A program made the translations under genes and the position numbers. Under the pieces are notes generated by a model, which saw nothing but the letters and a program-made list of their open reading frames with translations, ran no database searches and was not told the DNA's origin. Below, piece by piece: positions 1 to 7,709 of a stretch of 57,512 nucleotides of DNA. The stretch's first letter is position 1; the number at the start of each line of letters is the position of its first letter. Source of the DNA: Methanobacterium sp. UBA375 (GTDB taxonomy: Archaea; Methanobacteriota; Methanobacteria; Methanobacteriales; Methanobacteriaceae); contig DAGC01000004.1 of the NCBI GenBank assembly GCA_002495625.1, positions 1 through 57,512 on the forward strand, given 5' to 3'.

Positions 1-16
1 AAAAACTTTACACCCC

Positions 17-337
17 CTATTTTTTCATTGCTTTCCCATCGCTGCAGTAGAGAAAGTCGGGTTTAGCATTCTCCAGGCCGAATTCTTTATAGACCATGCA
101 TTCGTTACATAAGCAGTTTTTTTCTGTTTCAATATCTTTACATTCTGCTTTTCCGTTAGTGCAGTACATGCCAGGGTAATCCTCTGGTTTAGGGTCATCC
201 TCACTTTGCAAGAGTTCCTGGAAATTCATCATCTTTTCCTTGGCGCACGTACTATTTTCCTGCACAGGACAGGTTGGACACAGGCATCTGATGATGTTTT
301 CTTTTATGTATGGGATTTCAAACTTTTCTTTGTTCAT
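17..337 (-). CDS. DUF2769-like cysteine-rich small protein
   Basis: A 106-residue soluble protein with two cysteine clusters: CLCPTCPVQ plus a nearby Cys in the first third, and CLCNEC plus a Cys near the C-terminus. This paired Cys pattern resembles DUF2769 proteins common in methanogens; a metal-binding role is inference. The ATG at 337 follows GTGAGGAAAT, a good ribosome binding site. It has no signal peptide or membrane segment. It lies downstream of the DUF5518 genes on the same strand, but an oligo-T run separates them, so co-transcription is doubtful. The function is unknown. Confidence 0.75.
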   Translation of the reverse strand: MNKEKFEIPYIKENIIRCLCPTCPVQENSTCAKEKMMNFQELLQSEDDPKPEDYPGMYCTNGKAECKDIETEKNCLCNECMVYKEFGLENAKPDFLYCSDGKAMKK

Positions 338-371
338 TTTATTTCCTCACAAACGTTGGACTAAATAGATA

Positions 372-410
372 TTGAAAAAAAAGAAAATAAAAAAAAGAAC
401 TTTTTATTCT
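372..410 (-). terminator. Oligo-T terminator after the first DUF5518 gene
   Basis: Read on the minus strand, the DNA just after the stop at 413 contains several runs of five to eight T separated by short AT stretches. Archaeal RNA polymerase terminates at such oligo-T tracts without needing a hairpin. It separates the DUF5518 gene from the DUF2769 gene. Confidence 0.6.
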
Positions 411-412
411 GG

Positions 413-769
413 TTAAGCAGCTGGTTCTACTGGGTTCCTGTTTAATAATCCACCGATGGCACCGCCGATAGCGCCTAGTATTGCATATACAATTATGAAA
501 ACTATAGCTACCAGTGCTCCGCCTAGTACACCTGCTGCGACTCCTGCTATTATGCTTACACCTAAAGCTGCAAGTATGCCTATGATTATTCCTCCAATTA
601 CTCCGGCTACTGCTCCATGTACTGCACCATTTGATGGACCACCAACCAGATATCCTACGATTATACCTGCAATTAAAACACCGAGCCAATCAAAACCTGC
701 TAGTCCGAATACTATAGCTAAAATTATAATTAATACTGCGCCAATGCCTGCCCATTTCCAGTCGACCAT
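413..769 (-). CDS. DUF5518 family membrane protein, copy 1
   Basis: A 118-residue, very hydrophobic, Gly/Ala/Ile-rich protein with about three or four membrane segments and the closing motif GGAIGGLLNRNP. It matches the DUF5518 pattern of Methanobacteriales. I prefer the ATG at 769 (MVDWKW...) to the upstream GTG at 778, because that GTG is part of the ribosome binding site GGGGGGTGAAAAAC. Copy 2 lies upstream and shares the binding site, the first residues and the C-terminus, so this is a tandem duplication. The stop (TAA) is followed in frame by codons for Pro-Glu and a second stop, matching the tail of copy 2. The function is unknown. Confidence 0.8.
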   Translation of the reverse strand: MVDWKWAGIGAVLIIILAIVFGLAGFDWLGVLIAGIIVGYLVGGPSNGAVHGAVAGVIGGIIIGILAALGVSIIAGVAAGVLGGALVAIVFIIVYAILGAIGGAIGGLLNRNPVEPAA

Positions 770-831
770 GTTTTTCACCCCCCTTTTAGATTGTTATAAG
801 ATTAAGAAACTGATAGTTCCTTTATCTTGAG

Positions 832-852
832 AATATATTTGTATATAATGGC
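832..852 (-). promoter_or_regulatory. TATA-box promoter of DUF5518 copy 1
   Basis: On the minus strand this AT-only block reads as ATTATATAC followed by AAATATATTC. It lies about 65-80 bases upstream of the ATG at 769. An archaeal start site about 25 bases downstream would leave a leader of about 45 bases carrying the ribosome binding site. This is inferred from sequence only. Confidence 0.45.
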
Positions 853-974
853 ATTTATCTTTGTTGAATTTTTATAAAATTCGTTATAATAATTAGAATT
901 TGGTCCTTATCACTACTACAAAAGAAAATAAATAAGGAAATTGAAAAATTTTATTCTGGTTCAGCAGCTGGTTC

Positions 975-1340
975 TTAGGGTGTCCGGTTTAACAATCCGC
1001 CGATAGCACCGCCGATAGCGCCTACTATTGCGTATGCGACAATAACGATTATGATGGCAATGATACCAGTGGCAATTCCAAGTGCAGCTCCAGCAGTAAT
1101 AGTAACTAAGGTACTTCCAATTAGAGCGGCTATAATGGCTACAATGATTCCACCCAGAATTGCTGTTAAAGCTCCATGAAGTGCACCATTAGATGGGCCG
1201 CCACCGGCCAGATAACCTGTAATGATAGTGGCAATAAAGAATCCTATAGAGCTTGCAATATTTCCGACGAATATTCCCAGGAGTAAACCTAAAACGATTG
1301 TTAAAATGAAACCGATGATGACTGCTTTCCAATCGACCAT
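975..1340 (-). CDS. DUF5518 family membrane protein, copy 2
   Basis: A 121-residue hydrophobic paralogue of the gene at 413-769, with the same MVDWK start, a GGPSNGA(V/L)HGA segment in the middle and the GGAIGGLLNR end. The ATG at 1340 is preceded by AAGGGGGTGAAAAAT; the GTG at 1349 lies inside that binding site. The frame closes with TAA directly after NRTP, but the next codons read E-P-A-A-E-P-E and then another stop. That sequence contains the VEPAA tail translated in copy 1. The stop has therefore probably arisen within an ancestral longer C-terminus. Three or four membrane segments are predicted; the role is unknown. Confidence 0.8.
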   Translation of the reverse strand: MVDWKAVIIGFILTIVLGLLLGIFVGNIASSIGFFIATIITGYLAGGGPSNGALHGALTAILGGIIVAIIAALIGSTLVTITAGAALGIATGIIAIIIVIVAYAIVGAIGGAIGGLLNRTP

Positions 1341-1517
1341 ATTTTTCACCCCCTTTTAAATTGTTTACCAAATAAAAACCTTTAGTTTTTTTTAATTTTC
1401 ATTATTTTATCACGATAACTTATCCTTTGCCCTTGGTTTTTTTTAAAAATTAACTATTAAAATCGTAATAAGTTACAAATAATCAGAGTAGATCAACTAT
1501 TACTGGAAAATAAGGGT

Positions 1518-2378
1518 TTATTTCCCAATAAAATCAGCAATCAAGGGAGCAACGGAGATGGTACTTGCATCTGACTGGAGTGTGTCGGTGGCGATGACAT
1601 CATCTACACCTGAAGCGAATATTCTAAGCAGTGCATCTTCCACCAGGACGGGATGGACGCAGGACACCACTATTTTACTTGCGCCATGTTGACGTAGGAT
1701 ATGGGAGGCGTTTATTATGGTTCCCCCGGTGCTTATTATATCGTCTATTATCACCGCTTCCCTACCCTGGACATCCAGGTCTTTGGTTCGAGTTTCCACC
1801 TTATCTGGTGATATGCGGGTTTTTTCCAGATGGTCCGAGTCACATCCCAGTATACCAGCTATTTCACTGGCAAATCCCAGGGCACCCTTATCTGGAGCAA
1901 CTATCACTGGATCATCTAAATGTTCCCCTATATATTCAGCGATGAGGGGCATGGCAGATAGGTTGTGGGCGGGGATGTTGAACAGATTACGTAGTCCGTC
2001 TTCGTGGAGGTTGATGGAGAAAATCTCAGAAGCCCCGCACGCTTCCAGGAGTTCAGATACCACCTGGGCAGAGATGGCCTCCCCAGTTTTGAAACGTTTT
2101 TCCTGTCTTGCGTAACCGAAGTAGGGTATTACCACCTTTATGTTTTCTACGTCTAAACTTTTAAGGGTTTTGAGGATTAAAAATAGTTCTAGTAGGTTCT
2201 GGTCCTGAGGATATCCAGTTGACTGGATGACTACTGCATCTGATTCCAGGTTACCTCCTATTCTAATGTATCGTTCACCGTCAGGAAATTTTCTGGTCTC
2301 CAGGGGACATAATGTTTCATCTAGTTCTTTTGAAATTAATGCCGCCAGTTTCTGAGATGCAGATCCTCCTATTATCAT
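1518..2378 (-). CDS. prs: Ribose-phosphate pyrophosphokinase
   Basis: A 286-residue enzyme that makes PRPP from ribose 5-phosphate and ATP for purines, pyrimidines, histidine and, in methanogens, methanopterin-type cofactors. It has the FPDGERYIRI segment near residue 33, a YFGYARQEKRF ATP-binding loop near residue 100, the INLHEDG region, and the PRPP-binding loop VIIDDIISTGGT near residue 210. The length is typical of archaeal Prs. The ATG at 2378 is chosen over the TTG one codon upstream; GGTGAT lies about 9 bases upstream. It is monocistronic, with T-rich DNA after it. Confidence 0.95.
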   Translation of the reverse strand: MIIGGSASQKLAALISKELDETLCPLETRKFPDGERYIRIGGNLESDAVVIQSTGYPQDQNLLELFLILKTLKSLDVENIKVVIPYFGYARQEKRFKTGEAISAQVVSELLEACGASEIFSINLHEDGLRNLFNIPAHNLSAMPLIAEYIGEHLDDPVIVAPDKGALGFASEIAGILGCDSDHLEKTRISPDKVETRTKDLDVQGREAVIIDDIISTGGTIINASHILRQHGASKIVVSCVHPVLVEDALLRIFASGVDDVIATDTLQSDASTISVAPLIADFIGK

Positions 2379-2444
2379 CAATATACATCACCAACATTTT
2401 TTATGAGTATGGATTTAATTTAATGGAAATACTTTAATAAACTT

Positions 2445-2594
2445 TTATATGGACACATTCAATTCCTTTAAAAGCTTGTCTCGTTCTTCCTTCAATTTTT
2501 TTAGAAGTTCCTTATCACAGTTTTCATCTTTCTCCATGAAGGCTATACTATGGGTTATTGCTTCTAAATTTGCTTCCTTTATATTTACTGACAT
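2445..2594 (-). CDS. Small charged helical protein (49 aa)
   Basis: A short ORF translating to 49 residues, starting MSVNIKEANLEAITHS and ending KLLKELNVSI. The ATG at 2594 is preceded by AGGGGATGAAAA, a good ribosome binding site. The second half, from about residue 27, is Lys/Glu/Leu-rich and likely forms one long amphipathic helix or short coiled coil; there is a single Cys. It lies just upstream of prs on the same strand, with a 66-base gap. I do not recognise the family. The strong binding site and protein-like composition argue that it is real, and the overlapping plus-strand ORF is a poor alternative. Confidence 0.55.
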   Translation of the reverse strand: MSVNIKEANLEAITHSIAFMEKDENCDKELLKKLKEERDKLLKELNVSI

Positions 2595-2631
2595 TTTTTC
2601 ATCCCCTACTCTGCCGTTAAGAAATCAAAAA

Positions 2632-2646
2632 TTTCTACAGTAGAAA
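2632..2646. promoter_or_regulatory. Perfect palindrome upstream of the 49-aa ORF
   Basis: TTTCTAC-A-GTAGAAA is an exact 7-1-7 inverted repeat about 38 bases upstream of the ATG at 2594. Its position fits an operator over the promoter or start site. No regulator is assigned; a chance palindrome in AT-rich DNA is possible. Confidence 0.35.
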
Positions 2647-2841
2647 CACGTTCCAGATTAACTTCTCATTATTAAACTCTGCTTAAACATCTATAAAAAG
2701 TATTTTCTTTTTCTTTTTATAGCATATCTAATTTAAAGAAAAATTCACTGTTCATGTTTTGTTTAAAGTTAAATAGAAACATTTTTTAAGGCATATTGAC
2801 ATAAAAATAAATATTAAATTAAGTAAGAGGAGGTGTAAGGT

Positions 2842-3321
2842 ATGGCAAAAACTTCAACCGGTATATTGTTGATAATTTTGGGTTTAATTGTTTTGGCCCT
2901 CCCACTAGCAGGATTAATTGCCGTGAGTTGGCTCACAGGCTTTGCTCTTGCCCTTTTGGGAATTGGACTTTTAGTATTCGGATACGGTGACACCAAAGAA
3001 AGCACTGCTCTAGGCGTAATAGAGATTATCCTGGGAATAATAGCCATAATATTTGGTATTGGATTTATAGTCTCTCCGGCATTATTCGCCTTTGTAGCCG
3101 GATTCTTGATATATTTCGCTGGTATTTTCCTAGTTATAGTCGGTCTGATCGCCATATTCGCTGCAGCAGGCGCCAGATGGAACGGAGTAGTAACCCTGAT
3201 AATCGGTCTCATATACCTGATACTGGGATACTTCGTATCAGATCCATTCTATCTCGGCGTATTAATCGGTTTCTGGCTGCTCATCGTGGGAATAATGAAC
3301 GTACTCCAGAAGGAAGACTAA
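2842..3321 (+). CDS. DUF308/HdeD-like membrane protein
   Basis: A 159-residue integral membrane protein with five or six hydrophobic helices connected by very short Gly-rich loops, and almost no soluble part. Repeated segments such as LLIILGLIVLALPLAG and IIEILGIIAIIFGIG are typical of the DUF308 repeat of HdeD-like proteins. Some bacterial members are linked to acid stress; nothing here shows that role. The start ATG follows GAGGAGGTG, a near-perfect ribosome binding site, so high expression is possible. It stands alone, with a T-rich terminator downstream. Confidence 0.75.
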   Translation: MAKTSTGILLIILGLIVLALPLAGLIAVSWLTGFALALLGIGLLVFGYGDTKESTALGVIEIILGIIAIIFGIGFIVSPALFAFVAGFLIYFAGIFLVIVGLIAIFAAAGARWNGVVTLIIGLIYLILGYFVSDPFYLGVLIGFWLLIVGIMNVLQKED

Positions 3322-3325
3322 AAAC

Positions 3326-3350
3326 ATCCATTTTTTCTTTCTTTTTTTAA
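3326..3350 (+). terminator. Oligo-T terminator after the DUF308 gene
   Basis: CCATTTTTTC followed by two further T runs begins 5 bases after the stop codon, as expected for archaeal intrinsic termination. hypA transcription must start downstream. Confidence 0.55.
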
Positions 3351-3466
3351 ATTACAAAATTTGAATTTTTCCTAGTTTTTCCGAAGTTTTCCCTGAGTTA
3401 GGGGATAATGTTTTTATTCAAGCTTATCACTATTTAATACATCATAGAAGATAAGAAGGTGGCCTG

Positions 3467-3838
3467 ATGCACGAATTATCCATGGCTGATGCCATAGTGA
3501 AGACCGTACTAGATGTTGCAGAGAAAAATCAAGCAGAAGAAATACTGGAAGTAACCATAGAGGTAGGCAAACTTACCATGCTCAATCCTGAGCAATTAAG
3601 ATTCCTTTTAGATGTTTTAAAAGAAAACACGTTACTGGAAGGGGCTGAAATAATAATAGAAGAGATACCAGTGGAAATTAAATGTCTCTCCTGTGGTTAT
3701 GCTGGATCGACCAATCTTGATGATTCTGATCACTATTTGATGATAGTCAAATGTCCGGAGTGTGATGAAAGAAACCTGGAGATAGTTACTGGACAGGAAT
3801 GTAACGTAAAAAACATCCGTATTGAAAAGCCGGAATAA
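3467..3838 (+). CDS. hypA: Hydrogenase nickel incorporation protein HypA
   Basis: A 123-residue nickel chaperone that delivers Ni to the large subunit of NiFe hydrogenases together with HypB. The N-terminal MHELSMADAIV supplies the conserved Ni-binding His2. A structural zinc site is formed by C73-L-S-C76 and C96-P-E-C99. The length is typical. The ATG is preceded by AGAAGGTGGCCTG. hypB follows 156 bases later across an AT-rich repeat, and hypE is elsewhere in this window at 29612. The likely clients are the F420-reducing, MvhADG-type and membrane hydrogenases of the methanogen, which are not in the window. Confidence 0.95.
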   Translation: MHELSMADAIVKTVLDVAEKNQAEEILEVTIEVGKLTMLNPEQLRFLLDVLKENTLLEGAEIIIEEIPVEIKCLSCGYAGSTNLDDSDHYLMIVKCPECDERNLEIVTGQECNVKNIRIEKPE

Positions 3839-3854
3839 AAAATATAAAATTCCA

Positions 3855-3949
3855 ATATTATAAATTCTGATTGTTCAATTATTATAAAATTCTAATAATA
3901 CCAAAATATTATAAATTCTGATAGTTCCAATATTATAAAATTCTAATAA
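3855..3949. repeat. Two 44-bp AT-rich direct repeats between hypA and hypB
   Basis: The segments 3855-3898 and 3906-3949 are nearly identical: each begins ATATTATAAATTCTGAT, contains GTTC, and ends ATTATAAAATTCTAATAA, with about three mismatches. Each unit also holds two TATTATAAA-like cores, so the region has several potential TATA elements. It fills most of the hypA-hypB gap. Confidence 0.75.
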
Positions 3950-3994
3950 AATTGATTTTAAAAGAATATTACCCAACTTTGGAAGTGAATAGAT

Positions 3995-4651
3995 ATGCAT
4001 AAAATCGCAGATGTAGAGATACAGCACGACATAATGGTGGCCAATAAAAAGCTCGCCCAGAGAAATCAGAGAATCCTAGATAAAGCCAACGTATTTTCAG
4101 TGGATGTTTTAGGAGCCATAGGTTCAGGTAAAACATCACTCATCGAACTTTTAATTAAAAAATCTGATGAAAAGGTAGGTGTCATAGCCGGTGACGTCAT
4201 CAGCAAATTCGACGCCGGCCGGTTCCAGCAATATGACATACCAGTGGTAGGTTTAAACACTGGTAAAGAATGCCACCTGGACGCCCATCTGGTGGAACAC
4301 GCCATAGAAGACATGCCCTTAGACGAAATAGACACACTCTATATTGAAAACGTGGGAAACCTCATCTGTCCCGTTGACTTCGACTTAGGAAGCCACATGC
4401 GCATGGTGGTGATCAGTGTCAGTGAGGGAGATGATACCGTGGAAAAACACCCCCTGATCTTCAAGGACGCCGACCTGGTAGTCATAAACAAGATAGACAT
4501 CGCAGATGCAGTGGGTGCAGACGCCGAAAAGATGGTAAAAGATGCTAAATACCTCAACCCTGATGTTAAAATAATAAAAAGCAGCCTTAAAACAGAAGAA
4601 GGATTAGATGAAATTATTAAGGCTATAAAAGAATTCAGGGATAATATCTAA
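3995..4651 (+). CDS. hypB: Hydrogenase maturation GTPase HypB
   Basis: A 218-residue SIMIBI-class GTPase that works with HypA in nickel insertion into NiFe hydrogenase. Visible motifs are the P-loop GAIGSGKTS at residues 40-48, the metal-binding Cys-His segment GKECHLDAHLVEHA near residue 90, ENVGNLICP (switch region) and the NKID guanine specificity motif near residue 168. It lacks the N-terminal His-rich or CXXCGC extension found in some bacterial HypB. The ATG at 3995 follows TTTGGAAGTGAATAGAT. It is probably co-expressed with hypA, although the spacer between them could carry its own promoter. Confidence 0.95.
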   Translation: MHKIADVEIQHDIMVANKKLAQRNQRILDKANVFSVDVLGAIGSGKTSLIELLIKKSDEKVGVIAGDVISKFDAGRFQQYDIPVVGLNTGKECHLDAHLVEHAIEDMPLDEIDTLYIENVGNLICPVDFDLGSHMRMVVISVSEGDDTVEKHPLIFKDADLVVINKIDIADAVGADAEKMVKDAKYLNPDVKIIKSSLKTEEGLDEIIKAIKEFRDNI

Positions 4652-4694
4652 TTAATTGGATCAATTATAATTCATTTAACACGCTGGTGATTCA

Positions 4695-5720
4695 TTGAAA
4701 GTATGGATAGACATAGTAAACGCGCCGCATGTTTGGTTCTTTAAGAACATAATCAAATATCTGGAAGATGAGGGTGAAGAGGTGTTCATCACCGCCCGTA
4801 AGTTTGGCGATGTCCACCAGCTTCTGGACTTATTTGAAATCCCCTACACTTCGGTGGGCAGGCACGGCGCCACCCTGGAACAGAAGCTTCTGCGGAGCAC
4901 AGAAAGGGTTTACAACCTATCTAAGATCATCGAAAAAGAAAAACCAGATGTAGCGGTGTCTAAACATTCAATTGAACTTCCCAGGGTGTCTTTCGGACTT
5001 AGAATACCCAGTGTGTATGTGCTGGATAATGAACATGCCATAGCAGCAAATAGACTCACTTTACCCCTCTGTAATAAGATTGTAGTACCAAAGGCCATGA
5101 GCGTATGGGATGTGCTGAAAATCGGTGCAGATCCCAATGCATTGGTACGTTACAATGGAACATCGGAGGTTATACACTTCGTGGATTTCCAGTATAACCC
5201 GAACATCTTCGAAGATTTGAATTTGGATTTAAATAAGGATAAGACCATACTGATGAGGCCGGAACCTGCCCTGGCATCCTACCTTGACGCTGACTGTCAT
5301 GAATCTGTTTTGTCTCCAATCGTGGAGAATATTGGTGAATATGCAAATATCCTGGTCATCCCCCGATTTAAACAACAGCAGGAAATATTCGCTGGCAACG
5401 AGAATGTAACCATAATCAAACCACCAGTGGACACATTCAGCCTGATGAAAAGGTGTGATCTGGTGATTGGTGCCGGGGGTACCATGAACCGGGAGGCGGC
5501 CCTTTTAGGAACCCCAGTCATATCCTGTTACCCCGGGAAATTACTCGCCGTGGACGGATTCTACATCGAAAAAGATCTTATGAAGAGATCACAGGATATA
5601 GGTGAAATAGTTGACCTGGCACTGGAACTCATGATGGAACATAAGGTAAAAAAACAGCTTAAAACCGATGATCTCCTCCAGATCATGATAGATAACATAT
5701 ATGGTGCGGTGGAAAGTTAA
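4695..5720 (+). CDS. DUF354 family protein (glycosyltransferase-like)
   Basis: A 341-residue soluble protein starting with TTG (MKVWIDIVNAPHVWFF) behind a GGTGATTCA binding site. It shows the DUF354 hallmarks: the WIDIVNAPHV start, the GRHG element near residue 57, and a C-terminal Rossmann half with GAGGTMNREAALLGTPVISCYPG, as in GT-B glycosyltransferases and UDP-GlcNAc epimerase-like folds. That Gly-rich loop would bind a nucleotide-sugar phosphate. DUF354 genes are widespread in archaea and have no established reaction; a role in glycan synthesis is inference. It follows hypB by 43 bases and could be co-transcribed. Confidence 0.8.
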   Translation: MKVWIDIVNAPHVWFFKNIIKYLEDEGEEVFITARKFGDVHQLLDLFEIPYTSVGRHGATLEQKLLRSTERVYNLSKIIEKEKPDVAVSKHSIELPRVSFGLRIPSVYVLDNEHAIAANRLTLPLCNKIVVPKAMSVWDVLKIGADPNALVRYNGTSEVIHFVDFQYNPNIFEDLNLDLNKDKTILMRPEPALASYLDADCHESVLSPIVENIGEYANILVIPRFKQQQEIFAGNENVTIIKPPVDTFSLMKRCDLVIGAGGTMNREAALLGTPVISCYPGKLLAVDGFYIEKDLMKRSQDIGEIVDLALELMMEHKVKKQLKTDDLLQIMIDNIYGAVES

Positions 5721-5779
5721 TCCTATCACCTATGGAAAGTTAATCCCACCTGATTTAAAGTTAATCCTATTTGATTTAA
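5711..5779 (+). repeat. Three tandem 23-bp repeats over the DUF354 stop codon
   Basis: Units begin at 5711, 5734 and 5757, each with the core AAAGTTAATCC(T/C)A(T/C) followed by a variable end. The first unit contains the last codons and stop of the gene. The downstream copies repeat the stop-codon region outside the gene, pointing to local tandem duplication. Confidence 0.7.
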
Positions 5780-5822
5780 AAAATTGTCTAACTCTTATCC
5801 ATTTAACTTGAAAAAATAAGGA

Positions 5823-5897
<75 letters not shown>

Positions 5898-5915
5898 TAT
5901 ACAAGATTATATGCA

Positions 5916-5928
5916 ATTATATTTAAAT
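5916..5928 (-). promoter_or_regulatory. TATA-box promoter of tRNA-Ala
   Basis: On the minus strand the sequence reads ATTTAAATATAAT, centred about 25 bases upstream of the mature tRNA 5' end. This is the expected distance for an archaeal TATA box. Confidence 0.65.
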
Positions 5929-6001
5929 GTAATGCATTGGTTTTAAATGTAACGTACCTGTAAAAATTCTAGATAAATTGAACCTGAAACCTGGTATAAA
6001 C

Positions 6002-6493
6002 ATGAATAAATATAATATCAGAAATGCTGTAGAAGAGGACTTCCGGGCCATTGCAGAAATAGCCGCATACTGCCCTCCCATGGTTACTGAGAGGAATTCC
6101 ATCTACCATATCTTTACTAAATTCTTTAAAACCACATCCCTGGTTATTGAACATGAAAATAAAAAGATCATAGGCTTTCTACTGGGATTCATATCCCAGG
6201 ACGATCCCCAGGAAGGATACATACATCTCCTATGTGTAATGCCTCCGTGGAGAAATAAAGGCCTGGCCCAGGGCCTTGTAGAGGAATTTCTGGATATCTT
6301 AAGGAAAGAGGGATGCCAGAGGGTTCATCTTATAACCAGCCCGGGAAATAGGAAGGCGCTGAGCTTCTATGAGAAAATGGAATTTAAAATCAGTAATGAA
6401 GGAGAAGAAATAGTAATAAATGGTGTTAAAACCAGTAAAAATTATAATGGACCCGGAGAGCATAAATTGATATGTACCAAACTACTAGATTAA
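6002..6493 (+). CDS. GNAT family N-acetyltransferase
   Basis: A 163-residue acetyltransferase of the GNAT fold (IRNAVEEDFRAIAEIAAYCPP start). The acetyl-CoA pyrophosphate-binding stretch is PWRNKGLAQGLVEEFL near residue 82, corresponding to the R/Q-x-x-G-x-G/A motif, followed by the beta-bulge region HLITSPGNRKALSFYEKMEF. The substrate cannot be told from sequence; it could be an amino acid, protein N-terminus or small molecule. I prefer the ATG at 6002 to the TTG at 5978, because the GNAT core starts directly after it; no strong binding site decides this. It is a single gene between tRNA-Ala and the next membrane protein. Confidence 0.8.
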   Translation: MNKYNIRNAVEEDFRAIAEIAAYCPPMVTERNSIYHIFTKFFKTTSLVIEHENKKIIGFLLGFISQDDPQEGYIHLLCVMPPWRNKGLAQGLVEEFLDILRKEGCQRVHLITSPGNRKALSFYEKMEFKISNEGEEIVINGVKTSKNYNGPGEHKLICTKLLD

Positions 6494-6605
6494 CTGGGGC
6501 TTATAGTTATATTTAAGAGGAAAAAAATTAAATAGATAAATTCTAAAATTATATTCTTAAAATCTTACATTAAATTCTTAAAACTTTCAAAATAGGGAGA
6601 ATTCA

Positions 6606-7688
6606 ATGCCTTTAATCGCTCAAAATCATTTACAACTTATTATAGAATTTGGATTGATGCTACTACTAGGTGTCAGTTTCTTAATTAACATAGTACCCTT
6701 GTCACTAAGTGCAGTGCTTTTGGCAGGTCTGATCATCAGTGTGGGAATGGCCTTACTATTTGGATTCGATGCAATTTCACTATTACTACCAGGCATCGGC
6801 TACCACGAATTTACCCACCCCTATGGGGCTATCGCCCTGTTTGCAGTGGCCACATCCCTGGCTGCAATTTATATCATGGATGATGTGGGGATAAACACCA
6901 GGAGTCTTAAAACATTCTTACTACTTATCATAGTAGCCATTCCACTATTTGGTGGAATGGTGCATCGAGATTTCCTTCTCATGTGGATTGTGGGACTCTT
7001 TATAGCATTCTTCATTCTCTCTAAATCCTTCCGACGTAAATCAGTGTTAACCGTTAAAAGGGTGGTTATGGTAACGGTTGTCGTGTTAGTTGCCTTCGGT
7101 TTCATGGAGGTTTTATCCAGATTACTGAACATGCCCTTGATAAGCCCCATCTCCAGGATAGAGAGAATTCTGGACAACTCACTGCCCAGCATAAAAATGG
7201 TAATACAGAACACCTATCTAATAGGACACAACCCGGCCACATCCTTTTGGGGGGCTGAATCATCTGGATTCGCCGACGGATACGTAACCCTTCCCATAAC
7301 TTTAATAACCACCTTCGGATTAGCTTTACCCGTGTTTTATGGGGTCCTGACCAATCAGAAAGATGTGATAGATTATTTCACCCCGGGAATTTTTGCATGG
7401 GGATATGAATTTGGTTACATCATCCTCATCCTGGTTCTTTTAGCCGTTCTGGGTGTAATAATTATAGGGCTTAAAATAATGAAGGTGTACAAGGAGAAAA
7501 GGGAAAGAGGCAATAAAACATTACTGGGTAGAGAGGCACTGTTGATAGGTTCTTTAACCGCCTTCATGGGCCAGGCCTGGGTAGGATTTTTCATAATCAA
7601 CCGTGATATAAATGGAACTGCACTGGTAACCTTTTTATTCCTAGGCGCTATGGTACTGGGACATGTGTTGATGGTTAAAAAGAGTTGA
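6606..7688 (+). CDS. Polytopic membrane protein of unknown function
   Basis: A 360-residue protein with about nine or ten predicted membrane helices. A short loop holds HEFTHPYG near residue 63, and a cytoplasmic Lys/Arg patch (SFRRKSVLTVKR) lies between helices. A hydrophilic loop at about residues 175-215 has RIERILDNSLPS and GHNPATSFWG. I do not recognise a transporter or enzyme family. The ATG follows ATAGGGAGAATTCA. The DUF1890 gene begins 21 bases after the stop and DUF1894 follows, so the three likely form one operon. A membrane anchor or partner for those two small proteins is a reasonable inference. Confidence 0.75.
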   Translation: MPLIAQNHLQLIIEFGLMLLLGVSFLINIVPLSLSAVLLAGLIISVGMALLFGFDAISLLLPGIGYHEFTHPYGAIALFAVATSLAAIYIMDDVGINTRSLKTFLLLIIVAIPLFGGMVHRDFLLMWIVGLFIAFFILSKSFRRKSVLTVKRVVMVTVVVLVAFGFMEVLSRLLNMPLISPISRIERILDNSLPSIKMVIQNTYLIGHNPATSFWGAESSGFADGYVTLPITLITTFGLALPVFYGVLTNQKDVIDYFTPGIFAWGYEFGYIILILVLLAVLGVIIIGLKIMKVYKEKRERGNKTLLGREALLIGSLTAFMGQAWVGFFIINRDINGTALVTFLFLGAMVLGHVLMVKKS

Positions 7689-7709
7689 CACCTCACAGGG
7701 AGTGTAAAA

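Noticed and set aside
456..830. 124-codon plus-strand ORF opposite DUF5518
   Set aside because: It is Pro/Ala/Thr/Ile-rich shadow of the hydrophobic minus-strand gene, with no binding site and no recognisable family.
2449..2643. 64-codon plus-strand ORF (Phe/Ser-rich)
   Set aside because: Composition is typical of the antisense of a Lys/Glu-rich gene; the minus-strand 49-aa ORF has the better binding site.
5711..5779. Repeat units as a CRISPR array
   Set aside because: The units are directly adjacent without spacers and partly coding; no cas gene is present.
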